A stretch of 64,000 nucleotides of DNA. Source: Castanea sativa (lineage: Eukaryota > Streptophyta > Magnoliopsida > Fagales > Fagaceae). The stretch is taken from assembly GCF_040712315.1 (NCBI RefSeq), contig NC_134017.1, forward strand, positions 28,503,273 to 28,567,272. The letters are read 5' to 3'. How positions within the stretch are numbered: the first letter of the stretch is position 1; every line of letters starts with the position of its first letter. Made by a program: the position numbers and the translations under genes. The notes below the pieces were generated by a model. It was not told the origin of the DNA, searched no databases, and saw nothing but the letters and a program-made list of their open reading frames with translations. Positions 1 through 10,434 of the stretch are shown here, piece by piece.

Positions 1-80
1 AAAAAAAGGGGCATGCAAAAGAATAAATAAGAAAGGGAGAGGCTTATGTGTAAAGGCGTCACGAGAAACAAACGATTTAC

Positions 81-1780
81 CTGGACGAGTTTATGGATAT
101 GACGACCCATCAACTCAGCTGGAGTCGAACCTGAAAGCACCTTCAGGTCCTCGGCATTCACTACTCCACGAGCCCGATCCGTCGCCAACCTCTCGTCATC
201 CCAAATAGTGGACGATCCGGCGGCATCCTTTTCTTTATCCGATGTGCGAGGCCTCTTGGAAGCAGGTGTCGGAATTTCTTCTACCGAAGTGGCCGGAGAA
301 GCCGTCCTCGTCGTCTCGGCACCCGAAACCACGGGTGTGGTCGAGACCGTCGGAGTAACGGAAGCAACCTTGCCCTTCACTCGAACCACCTTCTTCCCAA
401 GGCTCGACAAGGGTTCGTCTTTCTTGGACCTCATTTTTTCATACATGCCCTTGTTGAATTTCGTCGTCATCTCTGCAAAAGGGAAAAATTTGTAAGAGAA
501 AGAGTAAATTGAACAAGTATAGCCTCAGGGTCAATACCGATGAACTTAGAAGCTTACTCTTCTTTCCTTCGATATCAAGGCTTCGTAAGACGTAGGGAGA
601 CGGATCGGGGCCGAGGTTGTAGAAAGCGAGTGTCCTCGGGTCTACCAAGTCGTCCCAATTGTCAATGGATTGGGAATAAGTGATGGCCACCTCAACGCGC
701 TCCTTGTACCTGCTTTTCAACTTCGGTCTTCGTTTAGCTGCACGAGGACGAAGGAAATTAGCAACAATCACCCAAAAATATATATATATATATACATATA
801 AAAAAAAAAAAAAAGAGGGCGAGAAAGAAGACTGACGCACCTAAGGTCGGGGTTCCCCACCGACGAAGCAACCTGGGGATCTCACCCCAGTCCTGGCTGG
901 AGGGAGTCTCAAAATTGTCCCCAGACACAAACACAAATCTGGACTTCCAGTATCTGAAGGATGAAGGTAAGCCCTTGACGATCCTGGTTCTTCTCTCCCA
1001 AGGTACTAGCTCGTAATACCCGTACTCTTTGGACTCTTTTAGACGGTATAAATATACGAGCTCGTTTACCTTAATCATATCCCCGTTAGCGGCCAACCAT
1101 ATTTCCATACAGTTGACCACTATTCTCCACGAATTGGGCATAAGCTGCCCGGGGGCAATCCCCAGATATGCCAGGAGCTCCATCACAAACGGGTGGACGG
1201 GAAGCCTAAGTCCACAAGTGAAAGCGGCCTCATAGAAGCACACTTCACCGGGGAAAAACGAGCAAGCCCTGTCATCATCAGTGGGGCGACGAACACGGAC
1301 CCGCTCTGGGAATTGAAATCTATCCCTAAACCGATTGACGGCGTCGGAATCTAATCCGCACGGCTCCACGAGGGCGTGGAAAGCCCTAACCTCTCTAAAT
1401 GTCGAGACAACCGTATCTCCCTCCATAGGATCGTCGCTAGACGACAACCCAGTATCGAGGTCACTAGACCTAACCTCTGACATCAACTTAAGCTTCTTCA
1501 CCAAATCTTCAAACCAATCGACGGACTCTCGGAGCAATGGGTATAAATCACCCAAAACAACACCTAAACTGCTACCCTCAGAAACAAAGCCCCTCAAATT
1601 GGGGAAAACACCTAATGACCCCCCTAAGCGAGCAAAAAGAAAAGAAACTGAAGGACAGTTTTCCCTAACCTCTAAATTACTGACCATGAACTTCCAATCT
1701 ACAAAGAAGAATACTAAGATTCCCACAGAAAGAAGGGAGAAACAAACAGGGAGAACCACAAAGAAAAAAAAAACAAACAA
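81..1780 (-). CDS. Antisense additional ORF (PF04195 'gypsy-type transposase' family), three exons visible
   Basis: Role unknown; the family is an accessory protein of Tat elements, despite its 'transposase' Pfam label. Exon 1 runs from at least 1687 (Met) or 1780 (first Met of the open frame) down to 841 and contains the family core, with HPFVMELLAYLGIAPGQL followed by the NSWRIVVN stretch. Intron 1 is 840-738 (GTGCGT...GTGCAG), exon 2 is 737-558, intron 2 is 557-473 (GTAAGC...TTGCAG), exon 3 is 472-81. A further donor, CAG|GTAAAT, closes exon 3, so the gene continues off the left edge. Both joins keep the frame: exon 1 ends in phase 1, exon 2 is 180 bp, exon 3 is 2+390 bp. Exon 3 is rich in Ser, Thr and Lys, as in the tail of this family. 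The start is uncertain because the first ~30 codons are a Phe-rich run over a T-rich tract; I prefer the Met at 1687. No internal stop is seen, so this is better preserved than the other coding segments here. Confidence 0.72.
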
Positions 1781-2174
1781 AAATCAGATACTTGCAAAAA
1801 AAAAAAGAAGAAAAAAGAGAGAGAATGAAGAAGCTTACCTCGAAGAAAGCAAGGAGCCCAACAGCCAAGAACCAAAAAGGAGCAAAGAAACGTGCGAGGA
1901 GGATGCTTAGAGGAGAAAAACTGGAGTTTGGAAGGAAATGAAAAAGTAAAGTGCAGAGAAATGAGTTTAAAAGCCAAAATAGAAGTAAAAACCGAAAATC
2001 GGCGGGAAACCCAAGGGTCAGTCCCTTTCCAACCCCATCACGCCACGTGGCCACGACCCACGCAACGCCGCCATAACGCATTCAATGCGGCACGAAATCC
2101 TAAAGGACAAAAAAAAAAAAAAAACTGTTCGGCTTCCACGATCGTCACTGACGACCATAAAGCCCGGGGGCATC

Positions 2175-2592
2175 TGATGGTACTGACGAATACGTAACTG
2201 ACGAGGATAATTATAGACGAAGTTGCCTTCATGGACGAACATGACCAATATCCGCGTCATCGAAAAATTAATGCCATTCAATGCTGCCAATAAAGCTCCA
2301 ACCGTTACAAGACCAGCTGGACGAACCGACGGGAACGCATTAAAGTCCATAACTCCACCAGAGACGTTATCAAGGAGTCATTAACACTCCAACGGCTACA
2401 ATCCCCAAGGGTATATAAAACCCTCGCAACACCAATACAAGGTACATAAAAAAAACAACATCACCACCTGAATCATTTTTTCTGGTATTTTGATCATTAT
2501 CTTCCTTGATACTGACTTTATCATCGGAGGCGTTGTGGCAGGCACCACACCGGTGACCACTTGGGTAAATTCCTGCTCCCACAGGTTCATCA
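2175..2592 (+). repeat. LTR of the plus-strand Tat element
   Basis: It begins TGATGGTACTGACGAATACG just after a polypurine-like tract. It has a TATA box in GGGTATATAAAACCC and a U5 block (about 2505-2560) with GGCACCACACCGGTGACC, the motif typical of Tat LTRs. I set the end at CATCA (2588-2592) by comparison with the other Tat-like LTR (8748-9309), which ends CATCA before its primer site; an end near 2659 is also possible. The next bases include GGAGCCGTCTGG, weakly like the Tat primer-site region. Confidence 0.6.
2410..2420 (+). promoter_or_regulatory. LTR TATA box
   Basis: The sequence GTATATAAAA lies ~235 bp into the LTR and ~90-150 bp upstream of the conserved U5 block, the expected place for the retroelement promoter. 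Confidence 0.6.
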
Positions 2593-2817
2593 GAATACTT
2601 ACAGGAGCCGTCTGGATGAATCTAAGCAAATCAACGAGATACTGCTTCATTAGAACCCATAATGTTTATCTATTCATTTACTATTCATGGTTATGATGTA
2701 ACTATTACCATAGAATTTTTCCCTCATATTATTGTATTAGAAGACTCTTCCCTAGAGCTAATGGATGATGATTCTGATCTTTCCTCTTGACCTGTGAAAC
2801 ACTCAAAGTTTATTTTA
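2593..2817. other. Unassigned junction between two Tat-like elements
   Basis: These 225 bp join the plus-strand LTR to the tandem array. I see no coding sequence. The segment may be leftover LTR or internal sequence of either element. Confidence 0.4.
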
Positions 2818-3293
2818 CTATACTGCTAGGTTATTTTGACTGGAGAAATATTTTTACGGCTGGGTTATCTTTCTGCAGAAATATTTTTATAGCTGGGTCA
2901 CTCTTTTTTGCAGAAGTACTTTACAACTGGGTTATTTTCTGCAGAAGCACTCTACCGCTGGGTTATTTTTCTACAAAAATATTTTTACGGCTGGGTTACT
3001 CTTTTCTGCAAAAGTGCTTTACCTCTGGACTATTTTCTGCAAAAAACACTTCACTGCTGGGCTATTTCACATAGTATGCTTTTCGACTGCACTAACGCGT
3101 CTACTGTAGGGATTGTTTATTGGCCATTCTTGTAAGTCCGAATCTAGGCCCGAGGCATAAAAATACGGTGAATTATTTGGATCTTCGTCGATAGCCTTTG
3201 GGCCGTACATCGGGCCCATCGTTAAGTTTCGGTTTAGGCCCCCGACCCAACATAAATCTCATTTGTCAAAAAGAAAAACTTTTCGCCCCTCAA

Positions 3294-3790
3294 CAACGGT
3301 CTTTGGCGATGTCATGTCAAGTATGGCTTTTACCTTTTTTGGGCTTGCCTTTATCTCCCTTTGGGACACCATGAATCCTAAAAACTTCCCCGAGGCTACT
3401 CTGAAAGCACATTTACTGGGATTCAACTTCATCTAGTACTGCCTGAGCATGGCGAATGTTTCATTGAGGTCGTCTAGGTGAACAAGCTCGTCTTTGCTCT
3501 TGATAAGCATGTCATCTACATACACCTCCATATTTCTCTCGATCTGTTTGCTGAACATTCTTTTTGCTAACCTCTAGTAGGTTACTCCTGCGTTCTTCAG
3601 ACTGAAGGGCATTACCTTCTAGCAGTAGAGCCATTGACTCGTGATGAAAACGGTTTTCTCCTGGTTTTCTTCAGCCATCTTTATTTGATTATGTCCGGAG
3701 AATGCATCCATGAACGTCAGCAGTTTATGCCCTGTTGTGGAATCCACGAGCTGGTCTACTCTGGGTAGAGGGAAGCTATCTTTTGGGCAA
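3294..3790 (-). pseudogene. Reverse transcriptase fragment, array unit 1
   Basis: The minus strand encodes the RT palm of a Ty3/gypsy element. An LTFMDAFSGHNQIKM block comes first, then the catalytic YVDDM with KSKDELVHLDDL, then CAFRV...GKFLGFMVSQ. The DD pair is kept, but there are in-frame stops, for example after QWLYC and after LRQY. No finger or RNase H domain is joined to it. Confidence 0.8.
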
Positions 3791-4060
3791 GTTTATTTTA
3801 CTGTACTGCTGAGTTATTTTTGCTGGAGAAATATTTTTACGACTGGGTTATCTTTCTGCAGAAATATTTTTACAGCTGGGTCACTCTTTTTTGCAGAAGT
3901 ACTTTACAACTGGGTTATTTTTTGCAGAAGCACTCTACCGCTGGGTTATTTTTCTACAGAAATATTTTTACGGCTGGGTTACTCTTTTTTGCAGAAGTGC
4001 TTTACCTCTGGACTATTTTCTGCGAAAAACACTTCATTGCTGGGATATTTCACACAGTAT
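3791..4060. repeat. ~31-bp minisatellite block inside the array (also 2818-3085, 4774-5045, 5756-6015)
   Basis: About seven imperfect units of 30-35 bp, built on TGCAGAAATATTTTTACAGC followed by TGGGTTATTT. Variants alternate between GAAATATTTTTA and GAAGTACTTTA forms, suggesting a higher-order dimer. The unit-4 block is ~11 bp shorter, with one repeat degraded near 5888-5905. The open plus-strand frames over these blocks are by-products of the repeat. Confidence 0.85.
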
Positions 4061-4276
4061 GCTTTTCAACGGCATTAACGCGTCTACTGTAGGGATTGTT
4101 TATTGGCCATTCTTGTAAGTCCGAATCTAGGCCCGAGGCATAAAAATACTGTGAATTATTTGGATCTTCGCCGATAGCCTTTGGGCCGTACATCGAGCCC
4201 ATCGTTGAGTTTCGGTTTAGGCCCCCGACCCAACATAAATCTCATTTGTCAGAAAGAAAAACTTTTCGCCCCTCAA

Positions 4277-4773
4277 CAACGGTCTTTGGCGATGTCATGT
4301 CAAGTATGGCTTTTACCTTTTTTGGGCTTGCCTCTATCTCCCTTTGGGACACCATGAATCTTAAAAACTTCCCCGAGGCTACTCTGAAAGCACATTTACT
4401 AGAATTTAACTTCATCTAGTACTGCTTGAGCATGGCGAATGTTTCACTGAGGTCGTCTAGGTGAACAAGCTCGTCTTTGTTCTTGATGAGCATGTCATCT
4501 ACATACACCTCCATATTTCTCCTGATCTGTTTGCTGAACATTCTTTTTGCTAACCTCTAGTAGGTTACTCCTGCGTTCTTCAGACTGAAGGGCATTACCT
4601 TCTAGCAGTAGAGCCATTGACTCGTGATGAAAACGGTTTTCTCCTGGTTTTCTTCAGCCATCTTTATTTGATTATGTCCGGAGAATGCATCCATGAACGT
4701 CAGCAGTTTATGCCCTGTTGTGGAATCCACGAGCTGGTCTACTCTGGGTAGAGGGAAGCTATCTTTTGGGCAA
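4277..4773 (-). pseudogene. Reverse transcriptase fragment, array unit 2
   Basis: Same layout as unit 1, with the YVDDM palm motif and the same premature stops. It differs by scattered substitutions, several of them silent or at positions already broken. The shared stops show that the copied unit was already a pseudogene. Confidence 0.8.
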
Positions 4774-5259
4774 GTTTATTTTACTGTACTGCTGAGTTAT
4801 TTTTGCTGGAGAAATATTTTTACGACTGGGTTATCTTTCTGCAGAAATATTTTTATAGCTGGGTCACTCTTTTTTGCAAAAGTACTTTACAACTGGGTTA
4901 TTTTCTGCAGAAGCACTCTACCGCTGGGTTATTTTTCTATAGAAATATTTTTACGATTGGGTTACTCTTTTCTGCAGAAGTGCTTTACCTCTGGGCTATT
5001 TTCTGCAAAAAACACTTCATTGCTGGGCTATTTCACACAGTATGCTTTTCAACTGCACTAACGCGTCTACTGTAGGGATTGTTTATTGGCCATTCTTGTA
5101 AGTCCGAATCTAGGCCCGAGGCATAAAAATACTGTGAATTATTTGGATCTTCACCAATAGCCTTTGGGCAGTACATCGGGCCCATCGTTGAGTTTCGGTT
5201 TAGGCCCCCGACCCAACATAAATCTCATTTGTTAGAAAGGAAAACTTTTCGCCCCTCGA

Positions 5260-5755
5260 CAACGGTCTTTGGCAATGTCATATCAAGTATGGCTTTTACC
5301 TTTTTTGGGCTTGCCTCTATCTCCCTTTAGGACACCATGAATCTCAAAAACTTCCCCGAGGCTACTCCGAAAGCACATTTACTAGAATTCAACTTCATCT
5401 AGTACTGCTTGAGCATGGCGAATGTTTCACTGAGGTCATCTAGGTGAACAAGCTCGTCTTTGTTCTTGACGAGCATGTCATCTACATACACCTCCATATT
5501 TCTCCTGATCTGTTTGCTGAACATTCTGTTTACTAACCTCTAGTAGGTTACTCTTGCGTTCTTCAGACCGAAGGGCATTACCTTATAGCAGTAGAGCCAT
5601 TGACTCATGATGAAAACGGTTTTCTCCTAGTTTTCTTTAGCCATCTTTATTTGATTGTATCCAGAGAATGCATCCATGAACGTCAGCAGTTTATGCCCTG
5701 CTTGGAATTCATGAGCTGGTCTACTCTGGGTAGAGGGAAGCAATCTTTTGGGCAA
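5260..5755 (-). pseudogene. Reverse transcriptase fragment, array unit 3
   Basis: Palm motif and flanks as in the other units, with additional substitutions. The stop after LRQY is again present. Confidence 0.8.
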
Positions 5756-6231
5756 GTTTATTTTACTATACTGCTGAGTTATTTTTGCTGGAGAAATATT
5801 TTTACAGCTGGGTTATCTTTTTGCAGAAATATTTTTACAGCTGGGTTATTCTTTTTTGCAGAAGTACTTTACAACTGGGTTATTTTCTGTAACCGTTGGG
5901 ATATTTTGCTACAGAAATATTTTTACGGTTGGGTTACTCTTTTCTGCAGAAGTGTTTTACCTCTGGACTATTTTCTGCAAAAAACACTTCATTGCTGGGC
6001 TATTTCACACAGTATGCTTTTCAACTACACTAACGCGTCTACTGTAGGGATTGTTTATTGGCCATTCTTGTAAGTCCAAATCTAGGCCCGAGGCATAAAA
6101 ATACTGTGAATTATTTGGATCTTCGCCGATAGCCTTTGGGCCGTACATCGGGCCCATCGTTGAGTTTCAGTTTAGGCCCCTGACCCAACATAAATCTCAT
6201 TTGTCAGAAAGAAAAACTTTTCACCCCTCGA

Positions 6232-6707
6232 CAACGGTCTTTGGTGATGTCATGTCAAGTATGGCTTTTACCTTTTTTGGGCTTGCCTTTATCTCCCTTT
6301 GGGACACCATGAATCCTAAAAACTTCCCCGAGGCTACTCCGAAAGCACATTTACTGGAATTCAACTTCATCTAGTACTGCCTAAGCATGGCGAATGTTTC
6401 ACTGAGGTCGTCTAGGTGAACAAGCTCGTCTTTGCTCTTGACGCGCATATCATCTACATACACCTCCATATTTCTCCTGATCTGTTTACTAACCTCTAGT
6501 AGGTTACTCTTGCGTTCTTCAGACCGAAGGGCATTACCTTGTAGCAGTAGAGCCATTGACTCGTGATGAAAATGGTTTTCTCCTGGTTTTCTTTAGCCAT
6601 CTTTATTTGATTGTATCCAGAGAATGCATCCATGAACGTCAGCAGTTTATGCCCTACTGTGGAATCCACGAGCTGGTCTACTCTGGGTAGAGGGAAGCTG
6701 TCTTTTG
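6232..6707 (-). pseudogene. Reverse transcriptase fragment, array unit 4 (nearest to protease)
   Basis: This unit follows the protease in the expected gag-pro-RT order, so it is probably the ancestral position. The YVDDM motif is followed by RVKSKDELVHLDDL. Relative to the other copies ~25 bp are missing just upstream of the palm motif (near 6487), which changes the local frame. Its edge at 6707 abuts non-repeated sequence containing a second TTTTGCCCTGCTGTGGAATC. Confidence 0.78.
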
Positions 6708-7011
6708 CCCTGCTGTGGAATCCATGAATGTCGTCCCTATTCTGGTCGTCTTAGCTGCATCTCCTTTGACTAGCTTTACTGTCTCCTGGGCTTCCACTTT
6801 ATCTTCTTGCTACTCCTTGATCATCCATGTATGGTTTTATTTTGCAGCTAGCACAACCTGATAGCATTCCCTGGCCAGTACTTGATCTCCCTTCACTTCT
6901 CTGACACCATTTTCTGTTGGGAACTTCACATTCAAGCAATAGGTGGATGTGGCTGCTTTCTAACGGTTGAGTATAGGCCTTCCTATGATCATATTATACA
7001 ACGAAGGGCAG

Positions 7012-7206
7012 TCAACCACCAGGAAGTCCAATTGATGAGTTAATTGCCTCGGGTGAGTCTCTACTGTGACCATCAAATGGGCGCAACCTTTCTGGGTTTA
7101 GCTTTAGCTGCTGAAAAGTGGAGGGGTAGATAATATCTACAAAGCTGCCATTGTCCACAAGGATTCTCTTGGTGTTGAATCCTTCTATCGTGAGTATTAT
7201 GACCAA
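7012..7206 (-). pseudogene. Retroviral-type aspartic protease fragment (gypsy pol)
   Basis: The 64-residue open stretch contains RILVDNGSFVDIIYPSTF, the active-site region in the DNGS form common in Tat elements instead of DTGA. It continues with QLKLNPERLRPF. It lies between gag and RT. Stops on both sides separate it from them, so no polyprotein can be made. Confidence 0.75.
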
Positions 7207-7499
7207 GGGGTCATCATGAGGCTATTTCACTCCCTTAGCGTCTTCCTCTGAGAAAAACATGTCTCAGTCCGTCCGTCTCTACTTAAACGGGGGTATTCGG
7301 TGGACATTGTTCACCTACCTTTGACACACCTTCTTAAGAGATCGGAATGAACCACCTGTGGATGGTCATCTTGTGATCGTCTTTATCTCTCCTATCACAT
7401 TTGGCGGTCGTTGGGGTGTGTGATCCTTGTCCTTTGGTGTAGATTCTACTGGATTCTACTATATTCTCCCTTTTTCATAAACTTCTCCAGTTTCCCTTT

Positions 7500-8669
7500 T
7501 CATATAAGTTCCTCTATCTGCTCCTTTAGGTCTCTGCAATCCTCGGTGTAGTGGCCATAATCCTTGTGGAATTGACAATACTTCTTTTTGTCATGCACTT
7601 GGGGTGATGAATGTAATGGCCTTGGCCATTTGAGGTAGTGCTCATCCTTAATCAAGGCCAAAATTTTGTCAACAGGCATAACTAAAGGAGTGAATTTTAC
7701 TGTTCTAGGAGTTTTTTCGTCCTTTCTTTTACTCCCTTCTCTGGACTGACGATCTTGTCGCTCTCTTTTTCATCCTTTGTGACCGTCTTCCTTTAGTCCT
7801 TTGTCCTTGGTTTTTTTCATGTCCTTTATCACGGCTAGAGCATCTTCAACATTCATGTACTTTTGCGCCTTCAGGAGCATTTTTGCCATCGTCTTAGGAG
7901 GATTCTTTGCAAGTGAAACCATGAACTCTCTAGACTTCAATCCAGCTTTAAAGGTTGTTAACTGCACCTTGTCATCAACTTCATCTACTTCCAAAGTCTC
8001 GTAGGTAAAGCTCTTCACGCATGATCTCAGGGTCTCTTTCTCTCCCTGCTTGATGGTGAGTAAATGGTCTGCTGGCCTCTTCAAGTGTTGCCCCCCCACG
8101 AAGTGGCGTAAGAAGGAACTACTTAGCTGGTTGAAGTTATCAATGGACGAGGCAGGTAGGTTCGTGAACCATTCCCTCGCAGCCCCTTTGAGAGTAGTAG
8201 GGAAAGAGTGGCACATTATCTCGTCGAGGGGTTGTTGGAGACCCAACATTGTCTTGAAAGTGTTGAGATGGTCCAAGGGATCCTTAAGCCCGTTGAACTG
8301 TTCGAGTTGAGGTAGGCGAAACTTCGATGGTACTGGGTACTCAAGAACGGCTGTCGTGAAGGGGGAATCTGTGGTTCTGACCATCCTATCCATACCCTGA
8401 TCTATTTTTTCTTTAATAGCATTCCTTAACTCATCCATTTCCTTCCTCATTTTTCGAAGAATTTCTGAGCTAGGTTCATCTGGAATGGTGGGCCTTTGAT
8501 AACTTCGCCTCTGGCTATCCCCTTCGTCTTCTTGATTTTCTCTAGATCGGTTGGTTTCCTGTTGAAGTCGCTGCCTCATCTCCTGGTTTTGTCTGGTGAG
8601 TTCTTCCACGATAGCTGTGAGTGCTTGGATTTACAGGGCCAGTGTCGCAAGGTCTGAGTTAGGCTCCAT
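7500..8669 (-). pseudogene. gag of the minus-strand Tat-like element
   Basis: The capsid-like Retrotrans_gag domain lies in the main open stretch (8609-7770) with KFRLPQLEQFNGLKDPLDHL, GAAREWFTNLP and LLTIKQGEKETLRSCVKSF. A zinc-knuckle-like segment follows at about 7590-7505 ([18 protein letters not shown]). The natural start is probably the Met at 8669, twelve codons before an in-frame TAA at 8633-8631; the open stretch therefore begins at a later Met. Frame breaks also separate the capsid part from the zinc knuckle. Confidence 0.8.
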
Positions 8670-8730
8670 CTGGATTGTTTGAGAATGGTTGGAACTGTAT
8701 TCTCGAACCTTAGTATGAAAATGTCGTCCC

Positions 8731-8747
8731 TACAGACGGCGCCAAAC
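8731..8747 (-). promoter_or_regulatory. Primer-site region of the minus-strand Tat-like element
   Basis: Directly after the LTR end the minus strand reads GTTTGGCGCCGTCTGTAGGG. TGGCGCCGTCTGTGGG-type sequence is the standard post-LTR motif of many plant gypsy elements. Confidence 0.65.
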
Positions 8748-8975
8748 TGATGACGTCTATTCGTTAGTTGAGTACGTTCGTCCAGATGATGCCAAGACCT
8801 TGTCGCTGTTTCTGCAAAATGGGACAGACTTCTCTAAATGTGGACATCAGTGTGGCGCCAACCACAACGTCTTCGATGCTTAAGTTAGCGACTAGCAATT
8901 CTTTTAGAATAAAATGAGAAGTGTAAAAGTATGTCCTCTTGTTAGAGTTGTGTACCTTCTGTGCTTCTAATGACC

Positions 8976-9032
<57 letters not shown>

Positions 9033-9309
9033 TTGGGGTTTCTAGCCGTTGGGACCTTGATTATGGTTTTAATGCTCTTCTTGTAACGCCCCAAGGTTCA
9101 TGATTATGGAATTCAATGAGATTCCAATGGTCTGCCATCTGATTGGTAACTGTCTGAGGTATTAAATGCTCTTTATTATTGATTTGCTTATGCTCGTCCA
9201 AACTTTGTTGAGGTGGACGAATGTGGTGTCGTCTATAGAACGTGAGTTTGCTAGTCCCGTCATCTATAGAAATACCTATTGCTTGTATTAAGTGTAGGAA
9301 ATATGGACA
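8748..9309 (-). repeat. 5' LTR of the minus-strand Tat-like element
   Basis: Read on the minus strand it ends GACGTCATCA against the primer-site region. It carries the U5-type block with AGACGTTGTGGTTGGCGCCA and a long (TA)n tract where the TATA region would be. The start is either TGTCCATA at 9309 or TGACGGGACTAG at 9264; no matching LTR survives on the other side to decide. Confidence 0.65.
8977..9028. repeat. (TA)n microsatellite inside the LTR
   Basis: About 26 TA dinucleotides lie within the U3/R part of the LTR. Confidence 0.97.
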
Positions 9310-9319
9310 CTATGTTACA

Positions 9320-9953
9320 TAATGCTGAAAAAGAGAAAAGGCTAAGAAAGAAAAGGATAAAAAAGAAAAGACAAAAATAAAACAAGATGGAATAAAAATA
9401 AAACTAGTAACTCTACAAGACTTAATGACAGAAGCAAAAATAATGAAGCAAGAAATTAAAGAAGATGATTCAACGGACATAGATGAACAAAATATTGCAG
9501 AAATAATAAATCTAAAAGAACTTTCTAAACCCATGATAGACCCCCCCCCCATCAGAAAAAGATGATAGCAATAGACAAAATTTCTTGAGTTTAATTGATA
9601 AAGTAATTTTTCAAAAATGGCATACAGAAATCACTTTAGTAATAAATAAAGAGTTCTCTTTGACAAAAATTGCTTTAATAGATTCAGGTGTTGACATAAA
9701 TTGTATACAAGAAGGACTAATACCTTTAAAGTATTATGAAAAATCATCTGAAAGATTAACTCAGGCTAATGGAGAAAAGCTCTTAATTAATTGTAAAATT
9801 AATGTGCTAATTTTTAGATTCACCTCACCCCTAATCCTGACAGAAATTCGTTCCTTTAATAAAGTCACTATTTTAAAAGATATTAATATAAAAGGAATCT
9901 ATAGAACAAATGATGACCAATTGACAAATAGTGACATAAAGAAGTTTAGATAG
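9320..9953 (+). pseudogene. Endogenous caulimovirid fragment: aspartic protease with upstream linker
   Basis: A relic of a plant pararetrovirus. An acidic, Lys-rich linker (9330-9560) leads into a protease domain with ALIDSGVDINCIQEGLIP (active site DSG) starting ~9660. The same domain occurs at 53547-53204, with about half of the residues shared around the active site. A run of nine C at 9541-9549 marks a frame shift between linker and protease, and the frame closes at 9951-9953. Genus is uncertain; a petuvirus- or florendovirus-like origin fits the domain order seen at 50-55 kb. It begins within ~15 bp of the Tat-like LTR. Confidence 0.75.
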
Positions 9954-10434
9954 GATATAGAGATAGAAATAGGAATTTCTTCTCATCCTCCCACTACTTT
10001 GCATAGGCACCGATATATAGTCTAGACACCTAGTGTACAAGAATTTAGTGGAAAACATGCAAAAGATAGAATTATGATTACAATTTCTTTTAGTCAATAT
10101 GTATGGACTGACAGTGTGAAAGAGGTACCAAACAAAATTATAACAAAGGACATATTTATACCCTTTATGCTACATCAAATGCTCATATAACAGATGTTTT
10201 AATAATAGAAGTCTTGACGGATTCTCCTTCACTAATCATTAAAGAAAATATTAATTATGGTAATTTCTTGAACAAAGACAGATTTAATTTCTTAACAGTT
10301 AATCCTGAGTCCTTGACAGATTTTCCCCAGACTATTATAGTGGTTAATGAAAGACTTTATGGAGAAGCTTTATTTCACATATTCTTGTAGAATGAGAGAT
10401 ATTGACAGACTTTATCATGACTACTCTTATACCG
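9954..10434 (+). other. Probable further caulimovirid-derived sequence, unrecognised
   Basis: This follows the protease relic. A short plus-strand open stretch (about 10158-10390) starts after HITDVLIIEVLTDSPSL and has no family I recognise. AT content and codon character match the flanking viral relics. Stops break all longer frames. Confidence 0.35.

Larger units (their letters stand above)
1..2592 (+). mobile_element. 3' end of a Tat-clade Ty3/gypsy retrotransposon
   Basis: The window opens inside the 3' part of an LTR retrotransposon read on the plus strand. From left to right it holds an antisense spliced gene (81-1780), a spacer, a G-rich polypurine-like tract ending in GGGGG at 2166-2170, and an LTR starting with TG at 2175. 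A PF04195-type gene antisense to the element, between pol and the 3' LTR, is a known feature of the Tat lineage. The pol region would lie to the left of the window. The LTR's right edge is not fixed by a target duplication. Confidence 0.7.
2818..6707 (-). repeat. Tandem array of four ~980-bp units containing an RT fragment
   Basis: Units start at 2818, 3791, 4774 and 5756, giving periods of 973, 983 and 982 bp; the fourth ends at ~6707. The anchor TGGCCATTCTTGTAAGTCC recurs at 3121, 4104, 5087 and 6059. Each unit has a left block of ~31-bp minisatellite, a ~170-bp middle block with TAGGCCCGAGGCATAAAAAT, and a right block that is RT read on the minus strand. The units differ by scattered substitutions, so the duplication is not an assembly artefact of identical copies. 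Confidence 0.9.
2818..9309 (-). mobile_element. Decayed Tat-like Ty3/gypsy element, minus strand, with amplified RT segment
   Basis: Read on the minus strand the order is 5' LTR (9309-8748), primer-site region (8747-8731), gag (8669-~7500), protease (7206-7012), then reverse transcriptase (from 6707). Past the RT palm the element is not normal: RT plus a non-coding block is repeated four times down to 2818, and RNase H, integrase and a 3' LTR are missing. It is transposition-incompetent. Whether the amplification predates insertion cannot be told from one copy. Confidence 0.75.

Noticed and set aside
758..840. Continuation of the antisense ORF to 758
   Set aside because: The frame runs into a T-rich intron with Phe/Ile/Tyr codons; a GTGCGT donor at 840 and acceptor at 738 give an in-frame join instead.
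3791..4060. Short regularly spaced repeats resembling a CRISPR array
   Set aside because: Units are contiguous and imperfect with no unique spacers, and the DNA is plant nuclear.
2787..6073. Series of plus-strand open frames encoding Tyr/Phe/Trp-rich repeats
   Set aside because: They are the ~31-bp minisatellite read through in each array unit; the RT on the other strand is the meaningful signal.
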